From Pannonibacter carbonis (GTDB lineage Bacteria > Pseudomonadota > Alphaproteobacteria > Rhizobiales > Stappiaceae): a DNA stretch of 64,000 bases. Location: NCBI RefSeq assembly GCF_003012935.1, contig NZ_PUDR01000010.1:124001-188000 (forward strand), in the 5' to 3' direction. The notes below the pieces were generated by a model. That model was not told the origin of the DNA. It searched no databases and saw only the letters and a list, made by a program, of their open reading frames with translations. This document shows positions 26,676-36,158 of this stretch, in pieces. Each line of letters begins with the position of its first letter. Positions within the stretch are counted from its first letter, which is position 1. Both the position numbers and the translations under genes were made by a program.

Positions 26676-28100
26676 TCAGCGGTGTTGTTTTGCCCGGGCC
26701 GCATAGGGATTGTCCCCCTTGCGGTAGGACAGCCGGATCGGCGTGCCGGGCATCTCGAACTTCTTGCGCAGGTTGTTGGTCAGGTAGCGCGTGTAGCTCT
26801 CCGGCAGTTCCTCAGGACGGGAACTGAACACGATGAAATGCGGCGGACGGGTCTTGGCCTGCGTCATGTAGCGCAGCTTGACCCGGCGCCCCTGCACGGC
26901 CGGAGGCGGATGGTGCGCCAGGATCCCGGTGAGCCAGCGGTTGAGCCGCGCTGTCGAGATACGGCTGTTCCAGATATCATAGGCGCCGAGCACAGCTTCC
27001 ATCAGCCGGTCAATGCCCTGGCCCTGCAGGCCCGACAGGGTGCAGATCATGACGCCGCGGATCTGGTTCAGGTAGCGTTCCTGCGCATCGCGGATCGCCT
27101 GCCAGGCCGCTTCCCGGTCCTCGATCAGATCCCACTTGTTGATGGCGATCACCACCGCACGGCCCTCGCGGGCACACAGTTCGATGATCTGCAGATCCTG
27201 CTTTTCGAAAGAGTTCGTGGCGTCCAGCGCCACGACCACGACTTCGGCAAACTTGATCGCGCGCAGCGCATCGGCGACGGAGAGCTTTTCCAGCTTCTCC
27301 TGCACGCGCGCCTTGCGGCGGATGCCGGCCGTATCGAAAAGTTTGATATGATGATCGCGCCACATCCAGTCGACGGAGATGGAATCGCGCGTGATCCCGG
27401 CTTCCGGACCGGTCAACATCCGCTCCTCGCCAAGCATGCGGTTGATCAGTGTCGACTTGCCGGCATTCGGGCGCCCCACGATGGCCACCCGCAGTGGGCG
27501 TTCCTTGGTGCCGACCGGCTCTTCGGGAACCAGATCCTGGCCTTCCTCGTCGAGTTCAATGGCGATGCGCGCCTCATCGGCTGCCGCCTGCTCTTCTTCC
27601 TCGACTCGCTCGACAAAGGGCAACAGGGCTTCGTAGAGATCGGCAAGACCTTCGCCATGCTCGGCCGACACCGGGATCGGCTGGCCAAGGCCAAGCGAGA
27701 AGGCCTCATAGAGGCCACCCTCGCCGGCGCGGCCTTCTGCCTTGTTGGCAAGCAGGATCACCGGCGTGTCGGTCTTGCGCGCGACGGCAGCGAAATGCGC
27801 GTCAAGTGGCGTCACGCCGGCGCGTGCGTCGATGACGAACAACACCACATCGGCTTCTGCAATCGCTTCCTCGGTCTGCGCGCGCATGCGGCCCTCGAGG
27901 CTCGCCGCATCCGCGTCTTCAAGCCCAGCCGTGTCGATGACGGTAAACCGAAGATCACCGAGGCGGGCATCACCGGGCCGCCGGTCACGCGTCACCCCGG
28001 GAGTGTCATCAACGAGCGCCAGGCGCTTGCCGACGAGCCGGTTGAACAGCGTTGACTTGCCCACGTTCGGCCGGCCGATAATGGCGACGGTCGCACCCAA
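26676..28100 (-). CDS. der: GTPase Der (EngA), 50S ribosome assembly
   Basis: This 474-residue protein has two tandem GTPase domains. The first carries [24 protein letters not shown] and NKAEG; the second carries [20 protein letters not shown] and NKWDLIE, followed by the KH-like domain [28 protein letters not shown] cut by a turn. It assists 50S subunit maturation. The start is almost certainly the TTG at 28100: AGGAG lies six bases upstream and the next residues [11 protein letters not shown] are the family start. An ATG in the same leader is out of frame. bamB follows its start by 48 bp. Confidence 0.96.
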   Translation of the reverse strand: MGATVAIIGRPNVGKSTLFNRLVGKRLALVDDTPGVTRDRRPGDARLGDLRFTVIDTAGLEDADAASLEGRMRAQTEEAIAEADVVLFVIDARAGVTPLDAHFAAVARKTDTPVILLANKAEGRAGEGGLYEAFSLGLGQPIPVSAEHGEGLADLYEALLPFVERVEEEEQAAADEARIAIELDEEGQDLVPEEPVGTKERPLRVAIVGRPNAGKSTLINRMLGEERMLTGPEAGITRDSISVDWMWRDHHIKLFDTAGIRRKARVQEKLEKLSVADALRAIKFAEVVVVALDATNSFEKQDLQIIELCAREGRAVVIAINKWDLIEDREAAWQAIRDAQERYLNQIRGVMICTLSGLQGQGIDRLMEAVLGAYDIWNSRISTARLNRWLTGILAHHPPPAVQGRRVKLRYMTQAKTRPPHFIVFSSRPEELPESYTRYLTNNLRKKFEMPGTPIRLSYRKGDNPYAARAKQHR

Positions 28101-28148
28101 ATTGCATCTCCTGCCGGCAGCCGCCATCGCGGTGCCGTTTCTTTTTTA

Positions 28149-29501
28149 TCAGTTGAAGGCCGCCAGACCGCTATCGCCTTCAAGCACGATGACGCGGCCA
28201 CCGGCCACGATCGGCGTCACGAACACATTGGTCTGGACATCCCTCACGCTCTGCACGTTTCCGGACGCCGCGTCAACCAGTGCGATGCGTCCATCGTTCG
28301 AGAAAGCGACCAAAGTGCCGTTTGCGAGCACGGGACCGGCCCAGTTGCGTCGCTTCTTCTTGTTTTCAAGCTGCGGCAGGTCAGCGCGCCACAGGATCTG
28401 GCCGGTCTTGCGATCCAGCGCGACGACCCGGTCATCGAGCGTGACCATGAACATCGCCGAACCCGAGACAACGGGCGTATGCACGCTGCCGATGTCCTGT
28501 TCCCATTCTACCTGACCGGTCTTCAGAGAGGCCGCAATGGTGCGTCCGGCAACGCCGGTCGCATAGACCGTACCGCCGGCAACCACCGGGCTGGCCGAGA
28601 CATCGGCGATGGTCGACAGGGTCAGGGTGCGGAAGGCGCGGGCAACGCCCTCGGCCCAGATCGGCTCACCCTTCTTGATATCGATCGCCATGATCTCGCC
28701 GGAGGAGAAGGGCACCACCACCGTGCCGCCGACAACAGCCGGCGATGAGGCCGAGAGCAAACCGGCGGATTCATCGATGCCGGAGTAGGTCCAGGCCACC
28801 GTGCCGTCGTCCTGCTTGATGGCATAGACTTCATTGCGCTGGGTCACGACGAAGACATAGCCTCCGCCGACACCCGGTGCGCCGCGCGCCGGGGCGCTGA
28901 GGTCGATCGACCACAATACCTGGCCGGAGCCCGCATCAAGGGCGGCAAACTTGCGGTAACCGGTCGCCGCGAACACACGGCCATTGGCAACCGCCACGCC
29001 GCCGCCAGCGGCTACATCGCCTTCCGTTTCGGGACGAAGGTCGCGGGTCCAGGCACGCGCGCCACCGGTCGAGAAGGCAATCACCTCGCCGCTTGGTTTG
29101 TAGACGAAGAGCCGGCTGCCATCGGAGACGGGACGGGCGGCTGCGCGCAGGCCCGAGGATGTCAGACCGCCACCGGCGCTACCGATCGAGGCGCGCCAGG
29201 CGCGCTGCCCGCTGACAGACACCGAGACATTGCCCGGGTCATTGCTTTCCGGGCCACCGGCCTGCGGCCAGCTCTGGCCACCGGTGGCTGAGCCGATGCT
29301 GGCCGACTTGCCGGACGGCGAGGCCAGCGGATCGGCTTCGGCGAACACCGGCTTGCGGTCGCCGGGCAGGATCTTCTCCCTTTCCGAGAAAGGGTTGATC
29401 GCGTCGGTATACTCCGACACCGAGCTGCAGCCCTGCAAGGCCGCCAGGAGGACGGTGAGGCTGGCAATGGCGGTAAGACGCGGGGAACGCGGGCGCTGCA
29501 T
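28149..29501 (-). CDS. bamB: Outer-membrane assembly lipoprotein BamB
   Basis: This 450-residue lipoprotein begins with a signal ending LLAALQGCSS, whose cysteine is the lipidation site. A WD40/PQQ-like beta-propeller follows, with repeated blades such as VWSIDLSAPARG-like segments, LDAGSGQVLWS, DDGTVAWTY, KKGEPIWAE, KTGQVEWEQ and KTGQILWRA. BamB binds BamA and promotes beta-barrel insertion in the outer membrane. It shares one base with the stop of the upstream TPR gene (TGATG), so the two are coupled; der follows. This TPR-bamB-der order is also found in E. coli (yfgM-bamB-der). Confidence 0.95.
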   Translation of the reverse strand: MQRPRSPRLTAIASLTVLLAALQGCSSVSEYTDAINPFSEREKILPGDRKPVFAEADPLASPSGKSASIGSATGGQSWPQAGGPESNDPGNVSVSVSGQRAWRASIGSAGGGLTSSGLRAAARPVSDGSRLFVYKPSGEVIAFSTGGARAWTRDLRPETEGDVAAGGGVAVANGRVFAATGYRKFAALDAGSGQVLWSIDLSAPARGAPGVGGGYVFVVTQRNEVYAIKQDDGTVAWTYSGIDESAGLLSASSPAVVGGTVVVPFSSGEIMAIDIKKGEPIWAEGVARAFRTLTLSTIADVSASPVVAGGTVYATGVAGRTIAASLKTGQVEWEQDIGSVHTPVVSGSAMFMVTLDDRVVALDRKTGQILWRADLPQLENKKKRRNWAGPVLANGTLVAFSNDGRIALVDAASGNVQSVRDVQTNVFVTPIVAGGRVIVLEGDSGLAAFN

Positions 29502-30184
29502 CAGTTGCTTACTCCCTCGCCGGCGGAGGTTTTGCCCGTCGCCGCGCGGATCAGATCATTGAGAAGGCCGATGCGCCCGGTGATGTCACGCGGGGCAAGC
29601 GGATCACCGGAGATCCTGTCGACCCATGTCTGGGCCGCGGTCAGGTCGCCGGACTTCCAGGCGCTGAAAGCCAGGATTTCCCGTGCGGCAAACCGCCAGG
29701 CATTGCCATCTGCCGCCGCAACCGGCTCCAGCCTTGCGCTGAGTGCGGTGTAGTCGGCGCTGTCCATGGCCAGATAACCGGCCCGAACCGCAGCCAGATC
29801 GCGCATCAGCCTGTCGACAGAGGTGTCAGCTGCAATGGCGTCGAAGCGCTCGATTGCCTCGGCCTCCTTGCCCTGGCTGGCCAGATCCGTTGCCGCGCGC
29901 AGGCGCGCCAGCACGGGATAGCCGCCGGTCGCCCCGGTCAGGCTTTCGAACAGGGCCTGCGCCTCTTCGCTCTTGCCGTCATTGGCAAGACTGACGGCCT
30001 GCAGGAATGTGTCGCCGGAGAGTTGCGCCTGCTGTTCCTGCCAATAGAGCCAGCCGCGATAGCCGCCGGTGCCTAGCACCACCAGCAGGGCAAGGCCGAT
30101 GACATAGATGCCGAACCTGTCCCAAAGGCGACGGTATTTTTCGTGACGGATATCCTCGTCGACTTCGCGGAAAATGTCGGACAT
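29501..30184 (-). CDS. YfgM-like membrane-anchored TPR protein
   Basis: This 227-residue protein starts MSDIFREVDEDIRHEKYRRLWDRFG, then has one membrane helix (IYVIGLALLVVLGTGGYRGW) and an alpha-helical periplasmic part with tetratricopeptide-like helices (YPVLARLRAATDLASQGKEAEAIERFDAIA split by turns). This matches the YfgM family, a periplasmic chaperone partner of SecYEG and PpiD. Its position directly before bamB and der supports that. I chose ATG 30184; the frame is open to 30256 without support. Confidence 0.85.
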   Translation of the reverse strand: MSDIFREVDEDIRHEKYRRLWDRFGIYVIGLALLVVLGTGGYRGWLYWQEQQAQLSGDTFLQAVSLANDGKSEEAQALFESLTGATGGYPVLARLRAATDLASQGKEAEAIERFDAIAADTSVDRLMRDLAAVRAGYLAMDSADYTALSARLEPVAAADGNAWRFAAREILAFSAWKSGDLTAAQTWVDRISGDPLAPRDITGRIGLLNDLIRAATGKTSAGEGVSN

Positions 30185-30356
30185 ACGAGCCAGGTTCCTG
30201 AAAACTGTCTGAGCGTGAGCGGCGCGAAACGAAGCCCGCACGGCGCGGCGCCACATTACAGTGTCACCTGCGCTGTGGCAAACGTCCGTCTTCAGCTGTT
30301 TTCAAGGACTTGATGGCTGAAGTGAGGCGGCCATCTGCAGGGGCGACGAGAATCGC

Positions 30357-30935
30357 TCACATTGGCGACACGCCAAACAGCCACAGATGCAGCTTCCAGA
30401 CGAACAGGCCATAAAGCGCAAGACCACCCACCACGGCAATGATGTCACCGGCAGCACCGAGCTGGATAGAAGGGGCACCGCTCCCACCACCGACTGCCCG
30501 CCGCTTCACCGAAATCCGGTCGATCACCGCATAGGCGAGGAAACTGCCGAACAGCAGCACGGAGGCGAGGTCTCCGTTTGCCAGAAGATGGGCGAATGCC
30601 CAGAGCTTTACGGCCACCAGCATCGGGTGTTTCAAGGTTGTCTTGATCCGGCCCGGAACATAGGCGGCAATCAGGAACACGAAAACAGGAACCAGCAGCA
30701 GAAGGGCCACATGCCGCAGCCAGGTCGGGGCCTCATAGACAAGCGGCGCGCCCTCGAAGCGGGCTTCGCCATAGCCGTAAATCATCAGGGCAAGGCCGGC
30801 TGCCGACACGAGGCTGTACAGCCCCTTGTAGCCACCCTCCCCCAGTCGCCCGATCAGACGGGCGCGCAGATCGCGTTTCATGGTCACACCATGACAGCCG
30901 AAAAACAGGACAAGCCCTGCGATCAGGTACAACAT
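30357..30935 (-). CDS. NnrU-family integral membrane protein
   Basis: This 192-residue protein has five or six membrane helices (LYLIAGLVLFFGCHG, LYSLVSAAGLALMIYGYG, VALLLLVPVFVFLIAAYVP, LWAFAHLLANGDLASVLLFGSFLAYAV, IIAVVGGLALYGLFVW). HPMLVAVKLWAFAHLLANGD is the family signature, also seen in isoprenoid methyltransferase-like membrane proteins. NnrU is named for its link to nitric oxide and nitrite reductase genes, but no denitrification genes lie in this window. GGGAG precedes ATG 30935. Function is unknown. Confidence 0.85.
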   Translation of the reverse strand: MLYLIAGLVLFFGCHGVTMKRDLRARLIGRLGEGGYKGLYSLVSAAGLALMIYGYGEARFEGAPLVYEAPTWLRHVALLLLVPVFVFLIAAYVPGRIKTTLKHPMLVAVKLWAFAHLLANGDLASVLLFGSFLAYAVIDRISVKRRAVGGGSGAPSIQLGAAGDIIAVVGGLALYGLFVWKLHLWLFGVSPM

Positions 30936-31074
30936 TCCGGATCTCCCTCATCAGGCCGCGCGTCCGGCCTGATTTCCTGCCTCATGTGGCTGCTTTTACA
31001 GGATCAGTGCAAGGTTTGTTTCACACCGCAGCGCTATCCTTGGGTAGCCCTGTCCTGACAGGCTGGAGGTTGCC

Positions 31075-31365
31075 GTGGATGAACGCCGCAGCGCCCCGCG
31101 ACGGCGCACCCTGAAGTCTGCCCGCATTGTCTTCCACAATGGAACACGGGTTTATGACTGCGTGATCCGCAACACGTCGGATGGCGGGGTCCTGCTCAAC
31201 GTTCCCAGCACCCACGACGTGCCGGAGACGTTCCTGCTCTACATCGATTCGGAGCACAGCCGCCGTCCGGCCAAGGTCGTCTGGCGCACGGCGAACCAGA
31301 TCGGCGTGGCCTTTGCCGGCCCTGCGGAGCCGATCCCCGCACCGGGGCACCACGCCGGTCACTAG
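31075..31365 (+). CDS. Small PilZ-domain protein
   Basis: This 96-residue protein is a single PilZ domain. DERRSAPRRRT supplies the arginine motif that binds cyclic di-GMP, and CVIRNTSDGGVLLNV corresponds to the second motif (D/N-x-S-x-x-G), followed by beta-strands AKVVWRTANQIGVAF. It starts at GTG 31075, with GGAGG five bases upstream. It is transcribed away from the NnrU gene and ends convergently with arsJ. It probably works as a small c-di-GMP effector; its target is unknown. Confidence 0.85.
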   Translation: MDERRSAPRRRTLKSARIVFHNGTRVYDCVIRNTSDGGVLLNVPSTHDVPETFLLYIDSEHSRRPAKVVWRTANQIGVAFAGPAEPIPAPGHHAGH

Positions 31366-31372
31366 TCCCGGA

Positions 31373-32632
31373 TTACGCCGCGGCCAGACGCCGCGCCGCA
31401 ATCCAGCTTGCCAAAGCCATCAAACCAGCGGTGGCGAGGCACAGCGGCAGGCCGCCGAACTGGAAACTGAGGCCGGACAACAACGTCCCGGTCAGCCGGC
31501 CGGCAGCATTGGCCATGTAGTAGAACCCGACATCGCGGGTGATCCGGCCTGCATCGCCAAAAGCGAGGATCAGGTAGGAGTGGACCGACGAGTTGATGGC
31601 AAAGACAAAGCCGAACAGCAGAAGGCCAGCCACCAGCATGACGGTCAGCCACAGTGCCGGCGCACCTGCCACCCAGGCAGCAGCGGCCAGGACAAAGGGG
31701 ATCGGCACTAGGGCTCCGGCCCAGAAGATCGCCTTGCGCACCGTGGCCTCTTCCGGCTGGCCCTTGCCGCCAAGGATGCGCGGGGCAAAGCCCTGCACAA
31801 CGCCATAGGCGATGATCCACAGCGCCAGGAAACCACCGATGAGGAAGAACGCCTCGCGCCGGCCGTCAGGGGTGCCATCGGACAGGATCATCTGGAAATA
31901 GACCGGGATCCCGACCACGAACCAGACGTCGCGCGCGCCGAACAGGAACAGGCGTGCCAGCGACAGCCGGTTTACCCGGCTGTCCTTCGAGCGCCAGCCG
32001 CCCCAGGCCTCGTCCGACTTCATCCGGCCCGGCAGGCCGGCCGGCAGGAACAGGACGACAGCGGTGAGGATGACAGTGAGCACCGCTGCCATGCCCCACA
32101 CGGCGCTCTGGAACCCGGCGAGCGCCAGCAGCGCGGCTCCAAGGAAGAAGCCGAGGCCCTTGACCGCGTTCTTTGATCCGGTCAGAGCCGCGACCCAGCG
32201 GAACAGGCCCCCGTCCTCTTTCGGCGCCAGCAGCTTGACTGCCGACTTGGAGGACATCTTGGCCAGATCCTTGGCCACACCGGACACGCCCTGGACCGCC
32301 ATGACGAAGGCGACGGAGGCGGCTATTCCCCAGGCAGGGTCAAGCTGCGACAACGCCACCAGCGCCGCGATCTGCAGCGCCAAACCACCATAGAGCGTCG
32401 CTGCCAACCCGAAGCGCGCGGCCAGCCAGCCGGCCGCAAGGTTTGTGACGATCCCGGCGATTTCATAGAGCAGGAACAGCCAGGCAAGCTGGATTGGAGA
32501 GAAACCCAGGGTATTGAAATGCAGCAGCACCAGCATGCGCAGGGCGCCGTCGGACAGCATGAAGGCCCAGTAGGCCGCCGTCACGGCGGCATAGGCGCGC
32601 AGCGGATTGGCAGGGGTTACAGCGTCCGTCAT
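31373..32632 (-). CDS. arsJ: ArsJ organoarsenical (1-arseno-3-phosphoglycerate) efflux permease
   Basis: This 419-residue major facilitator has about 12 helices. Its start ([21 protein letters not shown]) and the loop [20 protein letters not shown] with [24 protein letters not shown] are hallmarks of ArsJ. ArsJ exports 1-arseno-3-phosphoglycerate, made when GAPDH uses arsenate in place of phosphate; the exported product falls apart to arsenate outside. The start overlaps the stop of the neighbouring GAPDH gene by ATGA, the expected partner. It is the last gene of the minus-strand arsenic operon. Confidence 0.93.
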   Translation of the reverse strand: MTDAVTPANPLRAYAAVTAAYWAFMLSDGALRMLVLLHFNTLGFSPIQLAWLFLLYEIAGIVTNLAAGWLAARFGLAATLYGGLALQIAALVALSQLDPAWGIAASVAFVMAVQGVSGVAKDLAKMSSKSAVKLLAPKEDGGLFRWVAALTGSKNAVKGLGFFLGAALLALAGFQSAVWGMAAVLTVILTAVVLFLPAGLPGRMKSDEAWGGWRSKDSRVNRLSLARLFLFGARDVWFVVGIPVYFQMILSDGTPDGRREAFFLIGGFLALWIIAYGVVQGFAPRILGGKGQPEEATVRKAIFWAGALVPIPFVLAAAAWVAGAPALWLTVMLVAGLLLFGFVFAINSSVHSYLILAFGDAGRITRDVGFYYMANAAGRLTGTLLSGLSFQFGGLPLCLATAGLMALASWIAARRLAAA

Positions 32633-33639
32633 AGCGCACCTGCGACCATGCGGGTGATGTCGGCCAGGCGGCAGGCATAGCCCCACTCGTTGTCATACCA
32701 GGCGTAGATCTTCACCTGCGTCCCGTTGATCACCATGGTCGACTGGGCATCGACAATGGACGAGCGTGGGTCATTGACGAAGTCCGTCGAGACCAGTGCG
32801 CGTGTCTCATAGCCGAGGATGCCCTTGAGCGGACCATCCGCAGCGGCCTTGAACAGGGCGTTCACTTCCTCTGCCGTTGTTTCCCGCTCCACTTCAAACA
32901 CGCAGTCGGTGATCGAGGCATTGAGCAGTGGCACACGCACCGCGTGGCCATTGAGCCGGCCCTTGAGCTCCGGATAGATCAGGGTGATGGCCGTGGCCGA
33001 ACCCGTGGTCGTCGGGATCAGGTTCATCAGCGCAGACCGGGCGCGACGCATGTCCTTGGCCGGACGATCGACGATGGTCTGCGTGTTGGTGACATCATGG
33101 ATCGTCGTGATCGAGCCATGCCGGATGCCGATGGCCTCATGGATCACTTTCACCACCGGCGCCAGACAATTGGTGGTGCAGGACGCTGCCGTGATCAGGC
33201 TGTGCTCGGCCGGCTGATACAGATGGTGATTGACGCCATAAACAAGGTTCAGGGCCCCGCCATCCTTCACAGGCGCGCTGACCACCACCTTCTTAACCCC
33301 GGCCTCGTAGTAAGGCGCGACCTTGGCGCCCGTCTTGAAGACACCGGTGCAGTCGATGACGATGTCCACGCCGAGTTCCGCCAGCGGCAGCGCCTCGATG
33401 GTCTTTTCATGGCTCAGGCGGATCGTCTTGCCGTCCAGCATCAGCGCCCCGTCCTGATGGCTCACCGGGGTGCGCCAACGTCCGTGCACGCTGTCGAATT
33501 CCATCAGCAGCGCGTGCTGCTCCGCATCCCCGACCGGATCATTCAGGAGGACAATATCGCCCCCTGCCCCGCTGTCGATGAGGTCCCGCAGGACAAGCTT
33601 GCCAATGCGGCCAAGGCCGTTCAGGGCGATACGCGGCAT
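32629..33639 (-). CDS. ArsJ-associated glyceraldehyde-3-phosphate dehydrogenase
   Basis: This 336-residue GAPDH has [13 protein letters not shown] (NAD-binding), the catalytic cysteine in [10 protein letters not shown], and the phosphate site around TTTGSATA and HGRW. It differs from the glycolytic enzyme in details such as [24 protein letters not shown]. In the presence of arsenate it would make 1-arseno-3-phosphoglycerate from glyceraldehyde 3-phosphate. It is coupled to arsJ by a 4-bp overlap and follows the arsR-arsC fusion gene by 121 bp. ATG 33639 (AAAGG upstream) is preferred over TTG 33648. Confidence 0.93.
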   Translation of the reverse strand: MPRIALNGLGRIGKLVLRDLIDSGAGGDIVLLNDPVGDAEQHALLMEFDSVHGRWRTPVSHQDGALMLDGKTIRLSHEKTIEALPLAELGVDIVIDCTGVFKTGAKVAPYYEAGVKKVVVSAPVKDGGALNLVYGVNHHLYQPAEHSLITAASCTTNCLAPVVKVIHEAIGIRHGSITTIHDVTNTQTIVDRPAKDMRRARSALMNLIPTTTGSATAITLIYPELKGRLNGHAVRVPLLNASITDCVFEVERETTAEEVNALFKAAADGPLKGILGYETRALVSTDFVNDPRSSIVDAQSTMVINGTQVKIYAWYDNEWGYACRLADITRMVAGAL

Positions 33640-33760
33640 GTCAGTCAACCTTTCAGGAAATCAGGCCCGACCCCGATGAGGAACTTCACCGGAGATCGGG
33701 TGGCGCAGACCAGCGCCGTTGCACTCAGGTCGCGGGGCGATCCATCGTAAGAGCCGTGCG

Positions 33761-34627
33761 TCAGGAACCGCTCTCGGCAGCGGCTGCATCCCCGGCAAGT
33801 CCATCGCCAGCGATGTCATCTATCCGGGCCTGCAGGGCGAGGCGATTGAGCGAGGCAAAGGGCAGTTCGACGAAGATCGCGATGCGCCGGCGCAGGGCGC
33901 CATAGGTCTGGGAAAACACAACCGCCTTTTCGGCATCGCTGCCTGTCGCCTTGACCGGATCCGGCAGGCCCCAGTGACCGGTGATCGGCTGGCCCATCCA
34001 TGGCGGGCATTCCTCGGCAGCGGCGGTGTCACAGACGGTGAACACGAAATCCATCACCGGGGCACCCGGCTGCTGGAATTCGGTGATCTGCTTGGATCGC
34101 AATCCGCTCGTGTCATGGCCGTTGCGCTGCAGCACTTCGATCGCGAAGGGATTGAGTTCGGAGCCTGCGCGGGTCCCGCCCGAATAGGCATTGAACCGGC
34201 CCTTGCCCAGATCGCGCAGCAGCGCTTCGGCAAAGATCGAGCGGGCAGAGTTGCCCGAGCAGATGAACAGCACGTTGAAACCGGTGTCACGCATAGGCGG
34301 AGTATCCTTTTGTGCGAGGAGAAGCGGCACCACAAGATCCGGCCGGGCCCTGCCGACATCGAGCGCGAGATAGCCGATCAGGGCCTCGGTCGCCTCGAGA
34401 TTCACCGAATAGAGCAGCGAGCGGCCTTGCCGCTCGACCTGAATGATTCCGGACGCCAAAAGGTCCGAAAGATAGTGAGACAGCGTGTTCTGCTTCAGAC
34501 CGAGCGCGTCCGCGATCTCGGTCGGCCTCACCCCGCGCGGCGCAAACCGCATCAGCAGGCGAAAGACACCGAGGCGGCCGGCATGGCCAAGTGCAGCAAA
34601 GGCAAGAGCAGCGCGTTCTGTTTCCAT
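33761..34627 (-). CDS. ArsR-ArsC fusion: arsenic repressor joined to arsenate reductase
   Basis: This 288-residue protein has two domains. Residues 1-90 are an ArsR winged helix (LGHAGRLGVFRLLM, GLKQNTLSHYLSDLLASGII, GRSLLYSV). Residues 115-265 are a low-molecular-weight phosphatase-type arsenate reductase: catalytic loop C123-SGNSA-R129, GHDTSGLRSKQ, and redox cysteines C199 and C207 in FTVCDTAAAEECPPWMG. Such ArsC enzymes reduce arsenate to arsenite with thioredoxin. One polypeptide would thus sense arsenic and make the arsenite that relieves repression. A perfect inverted repeat overlapping the ribosome binding site lies 1 bp before ATG 34627. The ArsR half has no cysteine, so the classical arsenite-binding site is not visible. 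Confidence 0.9.
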   Translation of the reverse strand: METERAALAFAALGHAGRLGVFRLLMRFAPRGVRPTEIADALGLKQNTLSHYLSDLLASGIIQVERQGRSLLYSVNLEATEALIGYLALDVGRARPDLVVPLLLAQKDTPPMRDTGFNVLFICSGNSARSIFAEALLRDLGKGRFNAYSGGTRAGSELNPFAIEVLQRNGHDTSGLRSKQITEFQQPGAPVMDFVFTVCDTAAAEECPPWMGQPITGHWGLPDPVKATGSDAEKAVVFSQTYGALRRRIAIFVELPFASLNRLALQARIDDIAGDGLAGDAAAAESGS

Positions 34628-34647
34628 ATTTCCTGAATGCAGGAAAT
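34628..34647. promoter_or_regulatory. Operator-like perfect inverted repeat at the arsR-arsC ribosome binding site
   Basis: ATTTCCTGaatgCAGGAAAT has perfect 8-bp arms. It begins 1 bp upstream of the start codon, and its arm nearest the gene (AGGAAAT on the minus strand) is the Shine-Dalgarno sequence. It is a good candidate for ArsR-type autorepression, and could also form an mRNA hairpin that hides the ribosome site. Confidence 0.6.
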
Positions 34648-34734
34648 GTTTGTCACAGTCCAGTGAAGTTTTGATGACAGGGACACCCCCGACCCAGGAA
34701 CAGGCACAGGAACAGGCAAAAGAACGCGAACGGG

Positions 34735-35757
34735 TCAGGCTGCCGGAAACCGCTCCCGCGTGCGGTTGGCGATGGCGACAAGGCTCAGCATCACCGGCAC
34801 TTCGACCAGGACCCCGACCACCGTTGCAAGGGCAGCGCCGGAATTGAGCCCGAACAGACCGATGGCAACTGCGACCGCCAGTTCAAAGAAGTTGGACGTG
34901 CCGATCAGCGCACAGGGCGCGGCCACCTTGTGCGGCAGACGCCAGGCAAAGGCCCAGGCATAGCCGACTGCGAAAATGGCATAGGACTGGATCAGGATCG
35001 GCACGGCAATCAGCCCGATCAGCAGCGGCTGTGCGAGGATTACCTGACCCTGGAACCCGAACAGCAGCACAACGGTCAGGAGCAGCCCGACGATGGAGGC
35101 CGGCTTGATGCGGGACGTAAAGTCGCTGACAGCACCCTCGCCGCCTCGGGCAAGCAAGGCCTGCCGCGTCAGCCAGCCTGCGATCAGCGGAATGACGATG
35201 TAGAGCACCACCGACAGCACCAGCGTTTCCCACGGCACGGAAATCTCCGTCACCCCGAGCAGGAAGGCCACAATCGGCGCGAAGGCGATAACCATCACCA
35301 GGTCATTCACCGAGACCTGCACCAGCGTGTAGTTCGGGTCACCCTTGGTCATCTGCGACCAGACAAACACCATCGCGGTGCAGGGCGCAGCACCCAGCAG
35401 GATCAGGCCGGCGATGTACTCCGGGGCCCGTGCCGGATCGATCAGGCCGGCAAAGGCATAATCGAAGAACAGCACCGCCAGCGCTGCCATGGTGAAGGGC
35501 TTGATCAGCCAGTTCACCACCAAGGTAATGACCAGCCCCTTGGGCCGCTTGCCGACGGCTTTGAGGGAGGTGAAGTCGATGGCGATCATCATCGGGTAGA
35601 CCATCGCCCAGATCAGCACCGCAACGACAAGATTGACCGAAGCATATTCCAGCTTTGCCAGCACCGCGAACAGGTCCGGCAGCAACCAGCCGAGCGCAAT
35701 GCCGGCGACAATGCACAAAGCCACCCAAAGGGTCAGCCAACGCTCGAACAGGCTCAT
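34735..35757 (-). CDS. acr3: Acr3-family arsenite efflux permease
   Basis: This 340-residue inner-membrane protein has about ten helices. It begins [22 protein letters not shown] and has the family's essential cysteine in [19 protein letters not shown] and the conserved end [21 protein letters not shown]. Acr3 exports arsenite using the proton gradient. ATG 35757 has GAGGAG upstream and overlaps the arsR stop (ATGA). It would remove arsenite made by the ArsC half of the downstream fusion protein. Confidence 0.95.
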   Translation of the reverse strand: MSLFERWLTLWVALCIVAGIALGWLLPDLFAVLAKLEYASVNLVVAVLIWAMVYPMMIAIDFTSLKAVGKRPKGLVITLVVNWLIKPFTMAALAVLFFDYAFAGLIDPARAPEYIAGLILLGAAPCTAMVFVWSQMTKGDPNYTLVQVSVNDLVMVIAFAPIVAFLLGVTEISVPWETLVLSVVLYIVIPLIAGWLTRQALLARGGEGAVSDFTSRIKPASIVGLLLTVVLLFGFQGQVILAQPLLIGLIAVPILIQSYAIFAVGYAWAFAWRLPHKVAAPCALIGTSNFFELAVAVAIGLFGLNSGAALATVVGVLVEVPVMLSLVAIANRTRERFPAA

Positions 35758-36077
35758 GATCTCTCCTCTGCAACGGGCAGGCAGCAGCCGGTCCCGGTCG
35801 GCGGTGTCAGGGCAGCAATAAAGGCGGCGAGCGGCGCCAGGGCATCCGGCGTCAAGGCGTAGCAGACCTTCGGGCCGCTGATCTCGCCGCTGATAATGCC
35901 GGCCGCCTTGAGGATGCGCAGGTGTTCGGACACGGTCGATTGCGCCAGTCCAACGGCATTGACGATGTCCCCGCCGATGCATCCCGGCGTTGCCATCAGC
36001 AGCCGGACAATGCGGATACGCGCCGGATGGCCAAGGGCCTTGGCCAGATCCGCGATCTGTTCGTTGCTACCGGGCAT
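35754..36077 (-). CDS. arsR: ArsR-family arsenic-responsive repressor
   Basis: This 107-residue winged-helix protein has [14 protein letters not shown], the recognition helix [20 protein letters not shown] and the wing SGPKVCYAL. Cysteines at 33, 72, 98 and 99 offer a possible arsenite site; a vicinal C-terminal pair with more distant cysteines resembles atypical ArsR proteins that bind arsenic with C-terminal thiols. An inverted repeat lies 18 bp upstream. GAGG precedes ATG 36077. It is the first gene of the island and is coupled to acr3. Confidence 0.92.
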   Translation of the reverse strand: MPGSNEQIADLAKALGHPARIRIVRLLMATPGCIGGDIVNAVGLAQSTVSEHLRILKAAGIISGEISGPKVCYALTPDALAPLAAFIAALTPPTGTGCCLPVAEERS

Positions 36078-36094
36078 TGTCACCTCGCTTCGTT

Positions 36095-36112
36095 TATCGT
36101 CGATAGACGATA
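36095..36112. promoter_or_regulatory. ArsR operator upstream of arsR-acr3
   Basis: TATCGTC-GATA-GACGATA is a perfect inverted repeat with 7-bp arms, 18 bp upstream of the arsR start. Size, AT/GC mix and place fit an ArsR operator. It differs from the repeat before the arsR-arsC fusion, so the two ArsR domains probably recognise different sites. Confidence 0.68.
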
Positions 36113-36158
36113 GAACAAGCGGAAGCAAGTCCCGGCGGGGCCTGCGCGTGATCAGGGA

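Noticed and set aside
25761-28055. A 764-codon open frame on the plus strand
   Set aside because: It is antisense to the inositol-phosphatase and der genes, both clearly coding. Long antisense frames are expected in GC-rich sequence, and its protein shows no family motif.
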